A DNA stretch of 64,000 bases from positions 7,683,882 to 7,747,881 of the forward strand of contig NC_063066.1 in NCBI RefSeq assembly GCF_018812025.1, in the 5' to 3' direction. The stretch is from Megalobrama amblycephala. Taxonomy: Eukaryota; Chordata; Actinopteri; Cypriniformes; Xenocyprididae. Positions 37,901 to 49,164 of the stretch are shown here, piece by piece. Below the pieces are notes generated by a model that worked only from the letters and a program-made list of their open reading frames with translations, was not told the DNA's origin and ran no database searches. Numbering within the stretch: the stretch's first letter is position 1; each line of letters starts with the position of its first letter. The position numbers and the translations under genes were made by a program.

Positions 37901-38327
37901 AAGTGGAAAATTAATTGTGACCACAGTCAAAGCCGATCAGAATGGATCGGTGTAGAATATGTGAGAAATGTACTCGTTTCCATGGTGACACTCGAAGCTT
38001 GGTTGTTGTCAAATGCCAAGGATGATGTGTCAGGATTTGTTGGCGGGAATATTGTGCACCTCTGTCTCACGCAATCTCACACTTATTGGTGTATACATAT
38101 AGACACTTCTGCCAGGATGGATTATTGTCCTGCATGAGCCCGGGGCACAAGCCTATTTGTAGACCCCCTTTTGTCACTCCACATACTGGTTTTGCCAGAG
38201 AGAACATTGCATTATTTTGTAACTGTGACTTTAGTCACATGCATCAAATTGCTAATTTACATTATTTGTGTGCATTTGTGACTAAAAACTATATAGACTA
38301 TAGACCTTAGTCAGGGTAGCATCGGGT
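34999..38327. other. intron, unassigned, with a short local duplication
   Basis: GATACAGAGAAACAGATG occurs at about 35996 and 36167, each followed by a related CAAGAAAYGTTYTCYAAATAGG phrase, a small direct duplication. The 131-136-residue frames on opposite strands between 36040 and 36934 show no domain. No gene seen. Confidence 0.5.
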
Positions 38328-38700
38328 TAGTTCACCCAAAAATGAAGGAAAAAAAAAAACTTAATTAATCACTCACCCTAATGTCGTTCCAAACCCATAA
38401 GACTTTCGTTCATCTTCAAAGCACTTTTTAAATTAAATCTGAGAAATTTCTGTCAATCCATTGACACTCCACACAACTTCCACTTTAAAAAGTTCATAAA
38501 GTGATCGTAAAGCTAATCCATATGAATCAAGCGGTTTAGTTCAGATTTTCTGAAGAGAAACGATCGAGCCTCATTGGTTCTCCTTGGTGCTGTGTAACGC
38601 ACAAGAATGAACCTCATTGGTTCATTCATGCAAAGCAAGCATGCTTGAGCTTCCGTTTATCATATCTGATGTTTGCTTTGATGAATGTTTATATGTGAAT
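38328..38700. mobile_element. MITE, left terminus GGGTTAGTTCACCC
   Basis: It starts GGGTTAGTTCACCCAAAAAT and continues CACTCACCCTAATGTCGTTC, the inner part of the family terminus. Its body shares GAGCTTCYGTTTAT and AATGTTTATATGTGAATAAA with 44215-44372, showing two copies of one internal sequence in the window. No intact right terminus was found. Confidence 0.65.
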
Positions 38701-38741
38701 AAAAGCTCTATAATATGTTTATCATATAAAGTGATAACACT

Positions 38742-39026
38742 TTAAAGGTGCAGAATGTAATGTTGACAGCTGAAATGCGTACTTCAGTCCAAATTCAAAA
38801 TATTAAGTTGTTTTCCCACCCCCTCCACCTCAGACTGGATGCTTATGCAGGTTGCCAGATTGAGGACACACAACAGGAACAAGCACACTTGACATTCTGA
38901 CACAGAACGCACATTTCAAAGTGAGACACAAGTTTGTACACTTAGCATATTTCCTAAATATCTGCAAACGTATTATGGTATTTTTATGCTTTAGTACAGT
39001 CAAAAAATTACACACAGCAACTTTCA
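38742..39026. mobile_element. small MITE, TTAAAGGTGCAGAATGTAAT end
   Basis: The left TTAAAGGTGCAGAATGTAAT and the right AATTACACACAGCAACTTTC are inverted with mismatches. It is 285 bp and non-coding. A fragment of similar type may lie at 53925-53950 (ACACTATGCAACTTTTTGAG). Confidence 0.55.
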
Positions 39027-41361
39027 TTTTTGACAGAAATGAAAGCAAGGCTGTGAGAGATAGAATTACTTTCGTTCAGTGGGTTGTGCTGTTGTTTAAC
39101 ATCATACTAATTGTTGATGAAACATCTTAAAGAAAAGACAAAAACTTCATGAAACAGTTTTAAAATTATGAGTTGTGAAAATGTTGTGATCTAGGACCTT
39201 TATACAGTGTGTGCCATTGTAAAGACTGCAGCCTCGTTTTCATTCCGTGTTAAATTCAATATGGCGTTTAACCCGTCTGAGGTCAATAGTCTGATTTATT
39301 GTTGTTTGTGTCAGTGTTTGTATTTAATCCATGTCTACGGAACAATGTTCATAAGGCTATAAAGTTGGAACAGAAAGTTGAAATTGATATTGTTGAAACT
39401 GTAATTAATAAAAAATTGCATTAAAATTTAAGAAACAATGTAGCAACTGCAAGAAATAGTCACAATTACCAGAATGAACACACCCTATATTGAAGACAAA
39501 GGTGACAACAATGTGTATTAATGTATTTCACATTGTGCCAGCAGTCATTGGCATCCATTCAAGTGCTGATTGCCTGTATGAATTTTACACTTGCAGTGCT
39601 TTGTTTCTGGGTGCAGGCCACTGTGGGGCTTTCAGCTCGGTGCCCCTGGCAGTCAGGGGTCCCACGGCACTGGCCCCATTAGCCCGAGCCATAATCCATC
39701 CTTCCACTCAAGCATGGAAATTCATGCTGGTCTGTTTAGCATATGAAAGTATCATTGTTGTTAACTAAAACTATTAAAAATTGTTTTCTAAAATGAAGTA
39801 AAACTGAAGATATTAAATAAAAGCAAATATTTAAAATAAATATTTAAATAAATACTTTAATATAATATAAATAATACTAAACTAGCTTTTGCAATTATAC
39901 ATACTCGATCACATGTGTATTTGAGGACATGTATGTTTGGGTACACATGTACCCAAACATACAAATGCACATAACATCTTTCTAACTGAAATCTGTTGTG
40001 GTGTTTGTGGGTATTTTTTTAATTAAGATATTTCTTAGATTTTAAATGCTATCACCCTCTGTTCTCTCTAATAGACTGTTTTACACTCTCATCAAGTCCA
40101 AACCACCACCGATGTTCTTTAGATGACAGCATATGTAGGGATTATCATCATGCACACAGAGTGTCTATTTGCATGTGTGTGTGCTCAAGGATCCCTGCGG
40201 GTTGTGTGAGAGGGAATGCAGTGTTTAGAGGACAGCAGCACAATATGGACTCTGCCCTGATAGAGAGGAGAGAGGAGGGGACTGATGTGATGAGTGTAGG
40301 AGCAGAAGGGTTGTACAGGCTTTAGGGTCCATTTGCTGTGAGGTTGTTGAACAGCTGTTCACATACACAACCCAGCTAAAACCAGTTTGAAATGTTCTTC
40401 ATCTCTGAGTAACTGTGGAGTCTGTGAGATGAGGGACATAATTCAGTTTGATGTGAATCAAAACGAGGCTATGAGGGATAGATGTATCCAATTGATATGT
40501 ACTGTCATAGGTCATGCCTAGGCCCCAGACAGAATCTGTGAACAATATGCATTTTCTGTGCTGATTTTGAGGGACATTGTGCAACTGTTAAACATGGTAA
40601 ACTGTGTTTTAACAGAAATTTGAGTACTAATACCTTAATTTGATTGACTGATTGATTCATGAAATCCCAAAAGTGGGGATAATATCTTTGATAATTAATA
40701 ATTTATTTCGTTCATTCATCTGCTGAAAATGTTTTTTCTTAATTATTTATCTGCTGCAAATGCAAGAGGTGGGGCATTTATGTAAATTATTTTTGTTTTT
40801 ATCAGCTAAAATTTTGTGGGAAGGCCTATTTTATGTTTTGTACAATAGCTCAATAATCAACATAGAAGTAAACATTGTATGTCAATGAACAAGGTACTTC
40901 TATCATAACAGCCCAATTTTTTGGTTGTCAATTTAAATACAGTGGCAACAAATAGAATTGCATGATTATGGATTTTGTTTTCCAAACGTTCTGCCCTTTT
41001 GTTGGTTGGATAAACAGATATTCTAAACCAAAGTCATGCCACTGTATGAGCAAATGTTGCTGTAGTTACACTTTTCAGGGAAATCAACATACAAATGGCT
41101 TATTATAGTTGTGTGTGCATTTTAAGCTGTGATAGAAGTCAAAACAGACTGTTTAAAATGACTGAGCGATTGAGCTATGCTTGGTGACGTTTTATAACAA
41201 TCTGTCCCTTCACTGTCTTTCTGTGGGTGTGAAGGGACATATTGAAAGATGTTTAATGAACTATTTGACCCCTCAAGCAGCAACTGTGCATGAAGACATG
41301 AAAGCTTATCTTGCCTTTTATTTTTGTATATGAGGGTGTGGTTTTATTGTCTGGAAAATTC
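39027..41361. other. intron, unassigned
   Basis: Contains the perfect hairpin at 39930-39963. 39600-39740 is GC-richer (CTTTCAGCTCGGTGCCCCTG) and may be conserved. No splice-bounded exon is recognised. Confidence 0.5.
39930..39963. repeat. perfect 34-bp hairpin
   Basis: TGTATGTTTGGGTAC (39930-39944) and its exact inverse (39949-39963) flank the 4-base loop ACAT. No element termini are recognised around it. Confidence 0.85.
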
Positions 41362-41766
41362 AGCCTCACCACTGTACCAGCGGATGAGTCTGGTCGGCCA
41401 TTGAATCAATTCGATTTCTAGGGCGGAGCAAATCCGAGTAAACAGGAAGCTGAGTAAACCAATCAGAGAAGGGCGGATATGACGTTAGCAAAGTGTCAAG
41501 AGAGTCAACAGCGAAAAGTAAATAATTAATGTGTTTTTGGTCATTTAAAACTGAATTCACGGCTGAATAGAACAAACTCTCGGGTGTCCCGTGCACAATC
41601 TTTGTTGATATTGAAGTGACTTTCACCGCACTAGAGTGACGCTGTTTGCGTCACTGAAATAAACGAATCTGATTGCACGGTACGGTTTGGAGTTGACTTG
41701 AATCGCGACGGAGGGCGGACTGACCAGACTGATTTATCTTGTAGAAGATATATCAGTCTGGCCTTG
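41362..41766. mobile_element. MITE-like repeat ending in a CCAGACTGAT hairpin
   Basis: The stretch is CpG-richer than its surroundings and ends in CCAGACTGATTTATCTT, GTA, then GAAGATATATCAGTCTGG, a near-perfect hairpin at about 41723-41761. It matches, from memory, a frequent cyprinid repeat. The left boundary is uncertain. Confidence 0.5.
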
Positions 41767-42360
41767 CCAGGCAAGTGGTTTTAATTCCTCCTCTCTTCAT
41801 CTGGGTGCTCATTAAATGATCATGTCTTTGATGAAAGCATCTAATCGCAACCCCTACTTCTGTTAAATATGATTTGACCAGTCTTGTCAGTGCAATCTTG
41901 TCAGTGCAAAAGGTAGACAGGAAAGGCTGACCTGTACTAGACATAATAGAGAAAGCAATGTGTACAACATGTAAAACGACACCCACAGCAGGATTTTCCT
42001 TCCATTAAATTGTATTTACATCTCTGAAATAAAGGCTTTTATCAGGTGAGTCTCAGGGGCTGCAGACGTGTGACCTGTTTCAGACACATCTCCTTTAGGC
42101 CCTCGAGACTTTGAGACCAGACTGAGATTTCTGTGATCAAAGGTGCCACTGTGACAGACCAAACTTGCCCTACTTTTGTCCACCTCCACCAATTTTTTTG
42201 CCTTTTTATTTGTCTCAGTACTACATTACTAAATTCAGTTACATTTCTAAAGCACATATCTTTTTTTTTTCTTTTTTCACCGTGAAGGTCTTTAAGGTCT
42301 TTTCTCTTCTTTTTAATGGTTAAATTTTGAAATCTTCTGTGAAATACTCTTTACTCTTCC

Positions 42361-42450
42361 ACAGAGATAGTTATTTCAAAATTGAAAGTGAAAATTCTGT
42401 CATAATTTATCCACCCTCATGTCATTCCAAACCCAAATTTTCAAACCCAA
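42361..42450. repeat. short fragment of the GTTCACCC-family MITE
   Basis: GAAAATTCTGTCATAATTTA followed by CCACCCTCATGTCATTCCAA is the inner terminus of the same MITE family, without the outer end or the opposite half. Confidence 0.6.
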
Positions 42451-42819
42451 AGTCTCAGGGCTCCAGACTAACATTTGACTAACACTTGTGCCACTAAGTT
42501 CTACAGAAGGTGGCGCTGTTTTTTTTTTTTTTTTTTTTTTAATCATAATAGTCATATTACTATTATTTTGCATTAATAAGTGCAGTTACTAATAATATTA
42601 CATCTTTATTTATTGGAAATTTGAAAGTAAAGCACTGAGCTTGAATTGAGATGCAGAAAAAAATTACTTATTAACAGTAATACTGCAGAAACAATGCATC
42701 TTCAGTGATTATAAAAGCAGTACACTTTACTTGCTTTCTATGTAATTTGGTCACAGTTTGAAGAACTTTTTGTTTTTCATGAGACTGACTTTTCCTACTT
42801 TTCCATATATTAGGGAGTT

Positions 42820-43804
42820 CAGTGCTTCCCACAGGTTTGAAATATACTTGCGGTGGTAGCCGGGTGAAAAATCCTCCTATTACCCACGGCACAAAAATGG
42901 TCTACTACATGTGACAAACAAACAATGTGTGATTTTTAACAGTATTTTTATTTATTGAAGTTAATTTTAATTAAATAACATATACATTTAATTACATACT
43001 AACATTATGCATTATTATGCATTGTAAATTATGCAAAATTACAGCATTTAAATGGTTCACATTTTCCTATGTTCTCCTTGCTGTCATATAGTGTCTCTCT
43101 CAGTGAATAGGACACAGATTTACTAGTAAAATTTATAAAATGAATAATATATGTGTCAAATAATGTTCTTAGTCTTTTCTTCCTGTGAGGGAAGATTTAC
43201 TATGATTTACAATAATTTTCTATGAATTAAATGGAAATCAAATTAAATACAATTTATTGTGTAACCAAAATACCAATAATGCCCAAAAGAAAAAACTTAG
43301 CGTGTGACTTTTAATTATAAACAAGCCCGAAATACACAGGTACTCTTATTTTGAAATGTCTGTACTATTGCAGGCTGATCTTACAGTCGTCTAAAACATT
43401 TTATATAAAAGCTATGAAGTAGACGTTGTAATAATTAATCAACTTGAGTTCATTAGCAATCGCTTGGCATAAATCTGCGCTTTTCATTGATTGAGAATCA
43501 CTTTGAAGCGGTCTGAAGCACTGTTGCGCGAGCTTGTAGAAAGCGCAACAGTGCCCCCTTGTGACTTTGCAAAATGCAGCGCCTGTGGGAATGTTAGCGG
43601 GAGTAAACAGTTCTGACGCACACATAAGGAGCAGGTACGAAAGACTAGTTAATCGATCACGGATGGTTTCATTATCTTGCGCGGATATAAAAGTATAAGA
43701 GGATAAAAATAATAAAAGCAAAAATGTGTCTCCAAATATACTTGGGCGGCCGTTATTATACGTGGGCGGCCCGTCCAAGTAAAGTCTATGTGTGGGAAGC
43801 ACTG
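42820..43804. mobile_element. hAT-like non-autonomous transposon
   Basis: The ends CAGTGCTTCCCACAGG and TGTGGGAAGCACTG are inverted repeats of at least 14 bp with a CAGTG start typical of hAT families. The element is 985 bp. A 133-residue open frame on the minus strand (43401-43802) runs through the right terminus and shows no transposase features, so it is treated as chance. The flanks share GAGTT but not an exact 8-bp duplication. Confidence 0.75.
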
Positions 43805-44214
43805 GAGTTAATAAGTGTTTGTTTGCCTAGAACTGTTCATATTCCTTCATCTTTAAACTTTTAGTGTTACAAATCATCACATTAAAAATAACATTAAAAT
43901 TGAATAATATTTAGAGCTTTGAATTGCAGGAAAATGTGTGAAGCACTTTAAAAAGTAATTTATATGTTTATTGTATTTGTCCAATTGTTTGTAATTTGCT
44001 TCTTTGTTCCTATTTTTAATATCAAAAATAAAATAAAATTGCCTACCTTGCTTTACTACAGAAAACTGCCAGTCATGTATGTAATGATTGCAGTCAGCTT
44101 AAATGGCATTTGTTTTATAATACTGGGTTGAAAAAATGGGAAGAAAAACCAAATTAATCGGGGGGGAAAAATCTAGTTGTGAGGTACCAAAAGATTCCCA
44201 ACCTTAACATTTGA
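43805..44214. other. intron, AT-rich, nothing recognised
   Basis: AT-rich sequence with a G9 run after TTAATC at about 44159. No gene, element end or tandem repeat is recognised. Confidence 0.5.
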
Positions 44215-44500
44215 CCTTCTGCAAGAACTAATGAGGTTTGTTCTAGTGTGTTACACAGCATGTTTGAGCTTCCACAAGAACCAATGAGGTTTGTTCTTAC
44301 GCATGAAGCAAGTATGGTTGAGCTTCTGTTTATGTTCCTGATCAATGTTTATATGTGAATAAAAGCCTAAAATCAGTCTTTTCATCTTATAAAGAAACCG
44401 TGTCTCTTCAGAAATTTTGGACTAAACTGTTCAATTCACATGGATTAGTTTCACTATTTCATTATGAAATTTTCACACAAAAAATTGTCACATTTTTGAT
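44215..44500. repeat. partial copy of the 38328-38700 MITE body
   Basis: The stretch contains AACCAATGAGGTTTGTTCTT and GAGCTTCTGTTTATG, then AATGTTTATATGTGAATAAA, matching 38580-38710 with substitutions. It extends further right (AATTCACATGGATTAGTTTC), which is the inverse of the 38510-38530 segment type. It has no recognised terminus, so it is a fragment. Confidence 0.6.
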
Positions 44501-45716
44501 AGAAATAAAATATAAAAACTGCAGTTTAATGATCTTGCTCAGACAGAGAGTGTGAGTAAGTGGGTGTGTTTGTGTGTGAAACACAGTCGTATTTTCATTT
44601 TATGTGTATAGATGACAAAAGATATACAGGCAGTTTCAGACCAAAGCGATCGACCAGCTCTATCAAAGGGACAATACTGACAGTCATAAAGCTTTCTGGG
44701 AGGACTACTCCACCCTCACACTTATATTGCAATGTTTTGTTTTTTGTTATTGGGTTGTTTATTTTTCAAATTTCAGTTCAGCCCACCCTCCCTCACTGAA
44801 ACTGCACCATCAAAGCTCACTGAGACCTTTATGAGAGCACAGAAAGAGCCTGGTTTGTCTCTTATTCTCTTTGTCCTTTTGTTCCCTGTGCTGAGAAGAG
44901 ATGAGAGGGAGCAGAAATGATAGAAGAGCTTGATTTGGTTTTGAGTGTGTGTGTTGATAGAGAAGACTGGATTTGGCAAGACGACCCCACACAAAGACCC
45001 TTAACACACGCTGACCTTTAACACACACACCGACTCTTATCTCACACCGACCCCTACCATACAGAGAGTCTTATCAAGCATAGACCCCTGCTTCACCTTG
45101 TCAGACGGCTCAACCTCCGGTCGCAGTTAAGGGATCGAAACGCCTCAAATATCAGCGTTCTGATTTGAAGTTCAGGTGTGCAAACACAGAAGTGTACACA
45201 TATTAAACCATACATATAACCTGACCTGAATTTAAATTTTATTAAAGGTAATTTGCCTTATTGATGATTTGTAAGTGCATATTATTCAAAAGAGAAGAAA
45301 TGTCATCATCTTACATCAAAATGTACTAACTTCTAATTCTGAAACAATCTCTTCTGCTGGCATAATCAAACCCACATAGGTAAAAAAAAAACAAAAAAAA
45401 AAAACCCTAAGATCCCATAAAACCCATAAATTAAATTTTTGTGGCTTTTAGTCCATGTCTATTGGCTTTCAAACAATCTATATGCTAGAGTACTCCTAAA
45501 TGTTGACCTTTAGCAGATGTACACATTATCATAAATCTATCTCAAAATAAACAGTATTTTTCTTCTGGGAAAACAGACCAAAAGCATTAATGACTCATCT
45601 TGCTCTCTGGGCTCTGCCGTGGCAGAATAACCTGCCTTGGCATTAGCAAATAGTATATTATGGTTTATGACTTGACTAATTTGAAATACAATTACATTAT
45701 GCAAAAACAAAAAAAA
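44501..45716. other. intron, unassigned
   Basis: 45000-45070 has four ACACACRCYGAC-type phrases in a row, a weak degenerate tandem. No gene seen. Confidence 0.5.
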
Positions 45717-45983
45717 AACTATTTTAATATATTTTAAAATGTAATTTATTCCTGTGATGACAACGCAAATTTTTTAGCAGCCATTACATCATTCAATTCA
45801 AATCCTTCATACATCATCAATCATTCTAATATGCTGATTTGCTGCTCAAGAAACATCTATTTCTTAATGAAGTTCAAAATAACAGCATTTATTTGAAATG
45901 TATATTTTTGTAACATTATAAATGTTTACAGTGTCATTTTGATAAATTGAATGCATCCACACTGAATAAAAGTAGTAATTTCT
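45717..45983. repeat. dispersed repeat, same family, copy 2
   Basis: It shares TATTTTAATATATTTTAAAA, TTTGCTGCTCAAGAAACAT and the right-hand AACAGCATTTATTTGAAATG and GCATCCACACTGAATAAAAG with the family represented at 9757-9990. It is directly followed by the MITE at 45984. Confidence 0.7.
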
Positions 45984-46440
45984 TTAAAGGGTTAGTTCAC
46001 CCAAAATAAAAAAAATTTGTGTCATCAAGTACTCACACCCGCAAGACCTTCGTTCATCTTCGGAACACAAATTGAGATATTTTTGATAAATTCCGAGAGT
46101 TTTTTTTATCTCCCATAGAAAGCAATGTAAGTACCACATTCAAGGTCCAGAAAAGGACTAAAGACATCGTTAAAATAGTCAACGTGACTACAGTGGTTCA
46201 ACTTTAATTTTATGAAGCGACGAGAATACATTTATGCGCAAAAACAAAACAAAAATAGTGACTTTATTCAACAATTTATTCTCTCCCCTATCAGTACACT
46301 ATTTACGTTGCGACACATCCAGGTTCCAGCATCCGGCTCCTGCGTCATCACATGTATGCGTCATACTGCTCATGTCAACAGAGTCAGCCAATACTGAGCC
46401 AGCGTAGAGCCTGGAAGCACTGCAACGTAAATAGTGTAGG
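45984..46440. mobile_element. MITE, TTAAAGGGTTAGTTCACCC end, internal hairpin
   Basis: The left terminus includes TTAA at 45984-45987 and GGGTTAGTTCACCCAAA, followed by AAGACCTTCGTTCATCTTCG. Inside, TACACTATTTACGTTGC (46295-46311) and its exact inverse at 46422-46438 form a 17-bp-arm inverted repeat around a GTCATCACATG-containing loop. The right terminus is not clear. The element directly abuts an older dispersed repeat at 45717-45983. Confidence 0.65.
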
Positions 46441-46674
46441 AGAATGAAAGTTTCATGCCCTTTCGTTTTGAGTAAGAATCTTGTTAACTTATACATATCT
46501 AGGCTGCCTAGTGTTTATTGTGGCATTTTTTGTCTCTATAATAACATCAGGTTGGCAAGTGATTACTTCTGATAAGCTCAACACAAACGGTGACCTTTTC
46601 AAGATGACAGCGCTGTTGACGTGTCCAGATCGGCTTAATGCAGAACATATATGCTTCTACTACATAGAAAAGAG

Positions 46675-46860
46675 GTTTACAGTACATTTACATTTATGCA
46701 TTGGTTTATCCAAACCAATTTCCAAGTAAAGATTTTAGCAGCATGCATTTTCCTTTGTAGTCAAACCTGTGACCTTGGCATTGTTGACTTGGCATTGCAC
46801 TGTGCTGGACTGCAAGCCAGAGGATGGGCCTCTTCCTTAATGAGATCTAGTCAATATTGT
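46675..46860 (-). mobile_element. tRNA-derived SINE-like repeat, minus orientation
   Basis: Plus-strand ACATTTACATTTATGCATT followed by GGTTTATCCAAACCAATTTC is the inverse of the GGATAAA...GCATAAATGTAAATG tail shared by L2-mobilised fish SINEs. Further right, AACCTGTGACCTTGGCATTG with TGCACTGTGCTGGACTG looks like a decayed inverted tRNA-like head. Confidence 0.55.
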
Positions 46861-47926
46861 TCCTTTTCATTGGCACTGTGAATGTTAAACTATGCTCTTT
46901 GTTTGCATTTCATTAATACACAAATTCATTGTTTAATTAATGAAATTGGTTTGTACAGATGACACGCTGTTCTGTTGGAATGGGGAAAAAAAAACCTAGA
47001 TATCCACACACGCACAAAGAGAAGTAATTGCTAATAAGCGTGCTTGACTCTGTGAGTTAAGCACTTGTGGAGTGGCTGTCTGTGTGTAGGCTATGACTGC
47101 AGCGTGCCGTTCGAGAGCGAGCATCCTTATGCGCAACATCCCACTCCGGCCTGTGCTGCACACATGGATTGTGCATGTAATAAGAGGTTATCTCCCGAGA
47201 GAAAAGCCCCCATCAATCATCTCATATTAGTCTATGGAAAGGAGCTGCGTGCTGATTGGTCAGGAAGCTCTGATAATTAGCCTTGCGTTGCATTAGTGCT
47301 GCTGCAGGGGGGCCCATGTTTTTCCTCGATAATGACGGATAGAGCAGACGGAACGTGTATGTGTGTGTGCGAGGAGACGGCGGGCTGTAGGAACGGTGTA
47401 ATGGTGGGTTGAAGGGACAGATTAGGAAATGGGAGGTTTAATGATCCCGTCTGCAGCGCCGTCTCTGAGCCAGCTGCATGTCTGCGAGATCTAAAAGAGA
47501 CGTTTCCCTGAGGGAGTCTCCTCGGATGAGCACTCGCACACACCGCCGATGCTCCTGTCATGCCGGTTTCGTCTTAGGACACGTTGGTGCGTGACTTGAC
47601 TGTTTTAAAGGAACGCTGCATGGATGTGTGTATGATTTTGCAGTTATGTAACATTCTCACTGACATATACATCGAGTTTGAGAGTAAGTTTTCACAGGTT
47701 TGGAAGCTGCGCTTGAACACACCAAACTACAGGACTACAGACGACTGTCAACTAGCATGTGCGTTCTGTGCCTGAATGGAAGGAAATAACTGTCTATTTT
47801 AGCAGGTGTCAGTAGTCTATATTCATCATTCAAAAGGGAAACTACAGATGTAATACACCGCTTGTGCCGTCTTGACTTTGTTCACTTTCGTCACGTACTT
47901 ATTGATCATTAACTAAGCTGAACAGT
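46861..47926. other. intron, GC-balanced segment possibly conserved
   Basis: 47095-47360 is unusually rich in CpG and in non-repetitive sequence for this window (GCCGTTCGAGAGCGAGCATC, CTATGGAAAGGAGCTGCGTG). It has no good exon signals. A conserved enhancer is one possibility. The rest is unassigned. Confidence 0.45.
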
Positions 47927-48186
47927 GAAGCGATGCATTTGTGTAAGAAAAGTATCCATATTTAACATGTTATAAAGTAAAATATCTAGCTTTAGTTGCA
48001 TCATTTGCGCTTTTTTTTCTAAGTTGAATATGGAAGGCGTAGGGCGTATTGTAAGTGTTTTGAACTGCGAGAGGCGTTTTCACTTTCTTCATAAATTGAA
48101 TATGAAAGGTGGTCTGGCGGAAGCTAGATATTTTACTTTATAATTTGTTAAATATGGATATTTTTCTTACACAAATGCATCGCTTC
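47927..48186. mobile_element. foldback element with 65-bp arms
   Basis: The arm 47927-47991 begins GAAGCGATGCATTTGTGTAA and the arm 48122-48186 is its inverse with only a few mismatches, separated by a 130-bp loop. The loop itself holds imperfect copies of AAGTTGAATATGGAAGGCG and AAATTGAATATGAAAGGTGG. Outer boundaries and target duplication are not resolved. Confidence 0.7.
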
Positions 48187-48847
48187 GCTATGTACAGTCG
48201 GCATGTCTTAAGTGAATGTAAACAGCTAAGAAAGAAAGCGGCTGTGTTCCAATGTATTGGATCCATCCATCAGGTATTAAGGAGACGGCAGCCTAATAAT
48301 CTGTTGCTGATTAATGTTAATCAAACAACAAAAGAAAATAGAAAATCACCCACTGCTTGACTGAATAACTTTAATCTATTTATTAAGAAGCAGTGTAAAG
48401 TTAATTTATAGAATTTAGACTATGCAGTGCTTTTTTAACATTTATTTAATTTATCTGTATATTGACCTACTATAGCCTACCTGAACATATTACAGCAATG
48501 TTTATTTATTTTTTTCCATTTTTCTTATATTGTATTTGTCATATTGATTATAATTTGCATCTTTGCTTATTTTAAAGATAAAATTATTTTAAATATATTT
48601 TAAGAAAAAATAAAATTAAATAAGTATATTGTGGCATAAAATTACATACAACAATATTGAATTACTCATATCACAAATTAAAATTTTGGTCAAATCACCC
48701 ACCCCTATACCAATTCAGAATTGTGAAAGGTTAGCGAATGTGATTGATAATATGATTCATAATATATATATATATTTTTTAAATTAATTAATTTATAAAA
48801 TAATGAATTTTAAGTTCTATTATTTAATTACAGTTACTGTTATTTTC

Positions 48848-48850
<3 letters not shown>

Positions 48851-48907
<57 letters not shown>
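48851..48907. repeat. (AT)n microsatellite
   Basis: About 57 bp of AT in an AT-rich stretch with many TTTATT units. Confidence 0.97.
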
Positions 48908-48910
<3 letters not shown>

Positions 48911-49027
48911 TTATTTTATTTATTTATTTTTTTTGCTGTGGTATTGATTCAGTATTGGTATTGTGATATTTAGTCAGGTATCGGATCAAAGTCATAATTT
49001 TGGTATCATGATAACACTATGGGGAGT

Positions 49028-49125
49028 GAATGAACAGTGCCCTCTTTCACCCTCAATACCCACAACTGAGGTGCCCTTGAGTAAAGCACCTAACCCCCAA
49101 TCGCTCCCTGGCTGCCCACTGCTCT

Positions 49126-49164
<39 letters not shown>

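Noticed and set aside
43401..43802. 133-residue frame on the minus strand
   Set aside because: Lies inside the hAT-like element and runs through its terminus; no transposase features.
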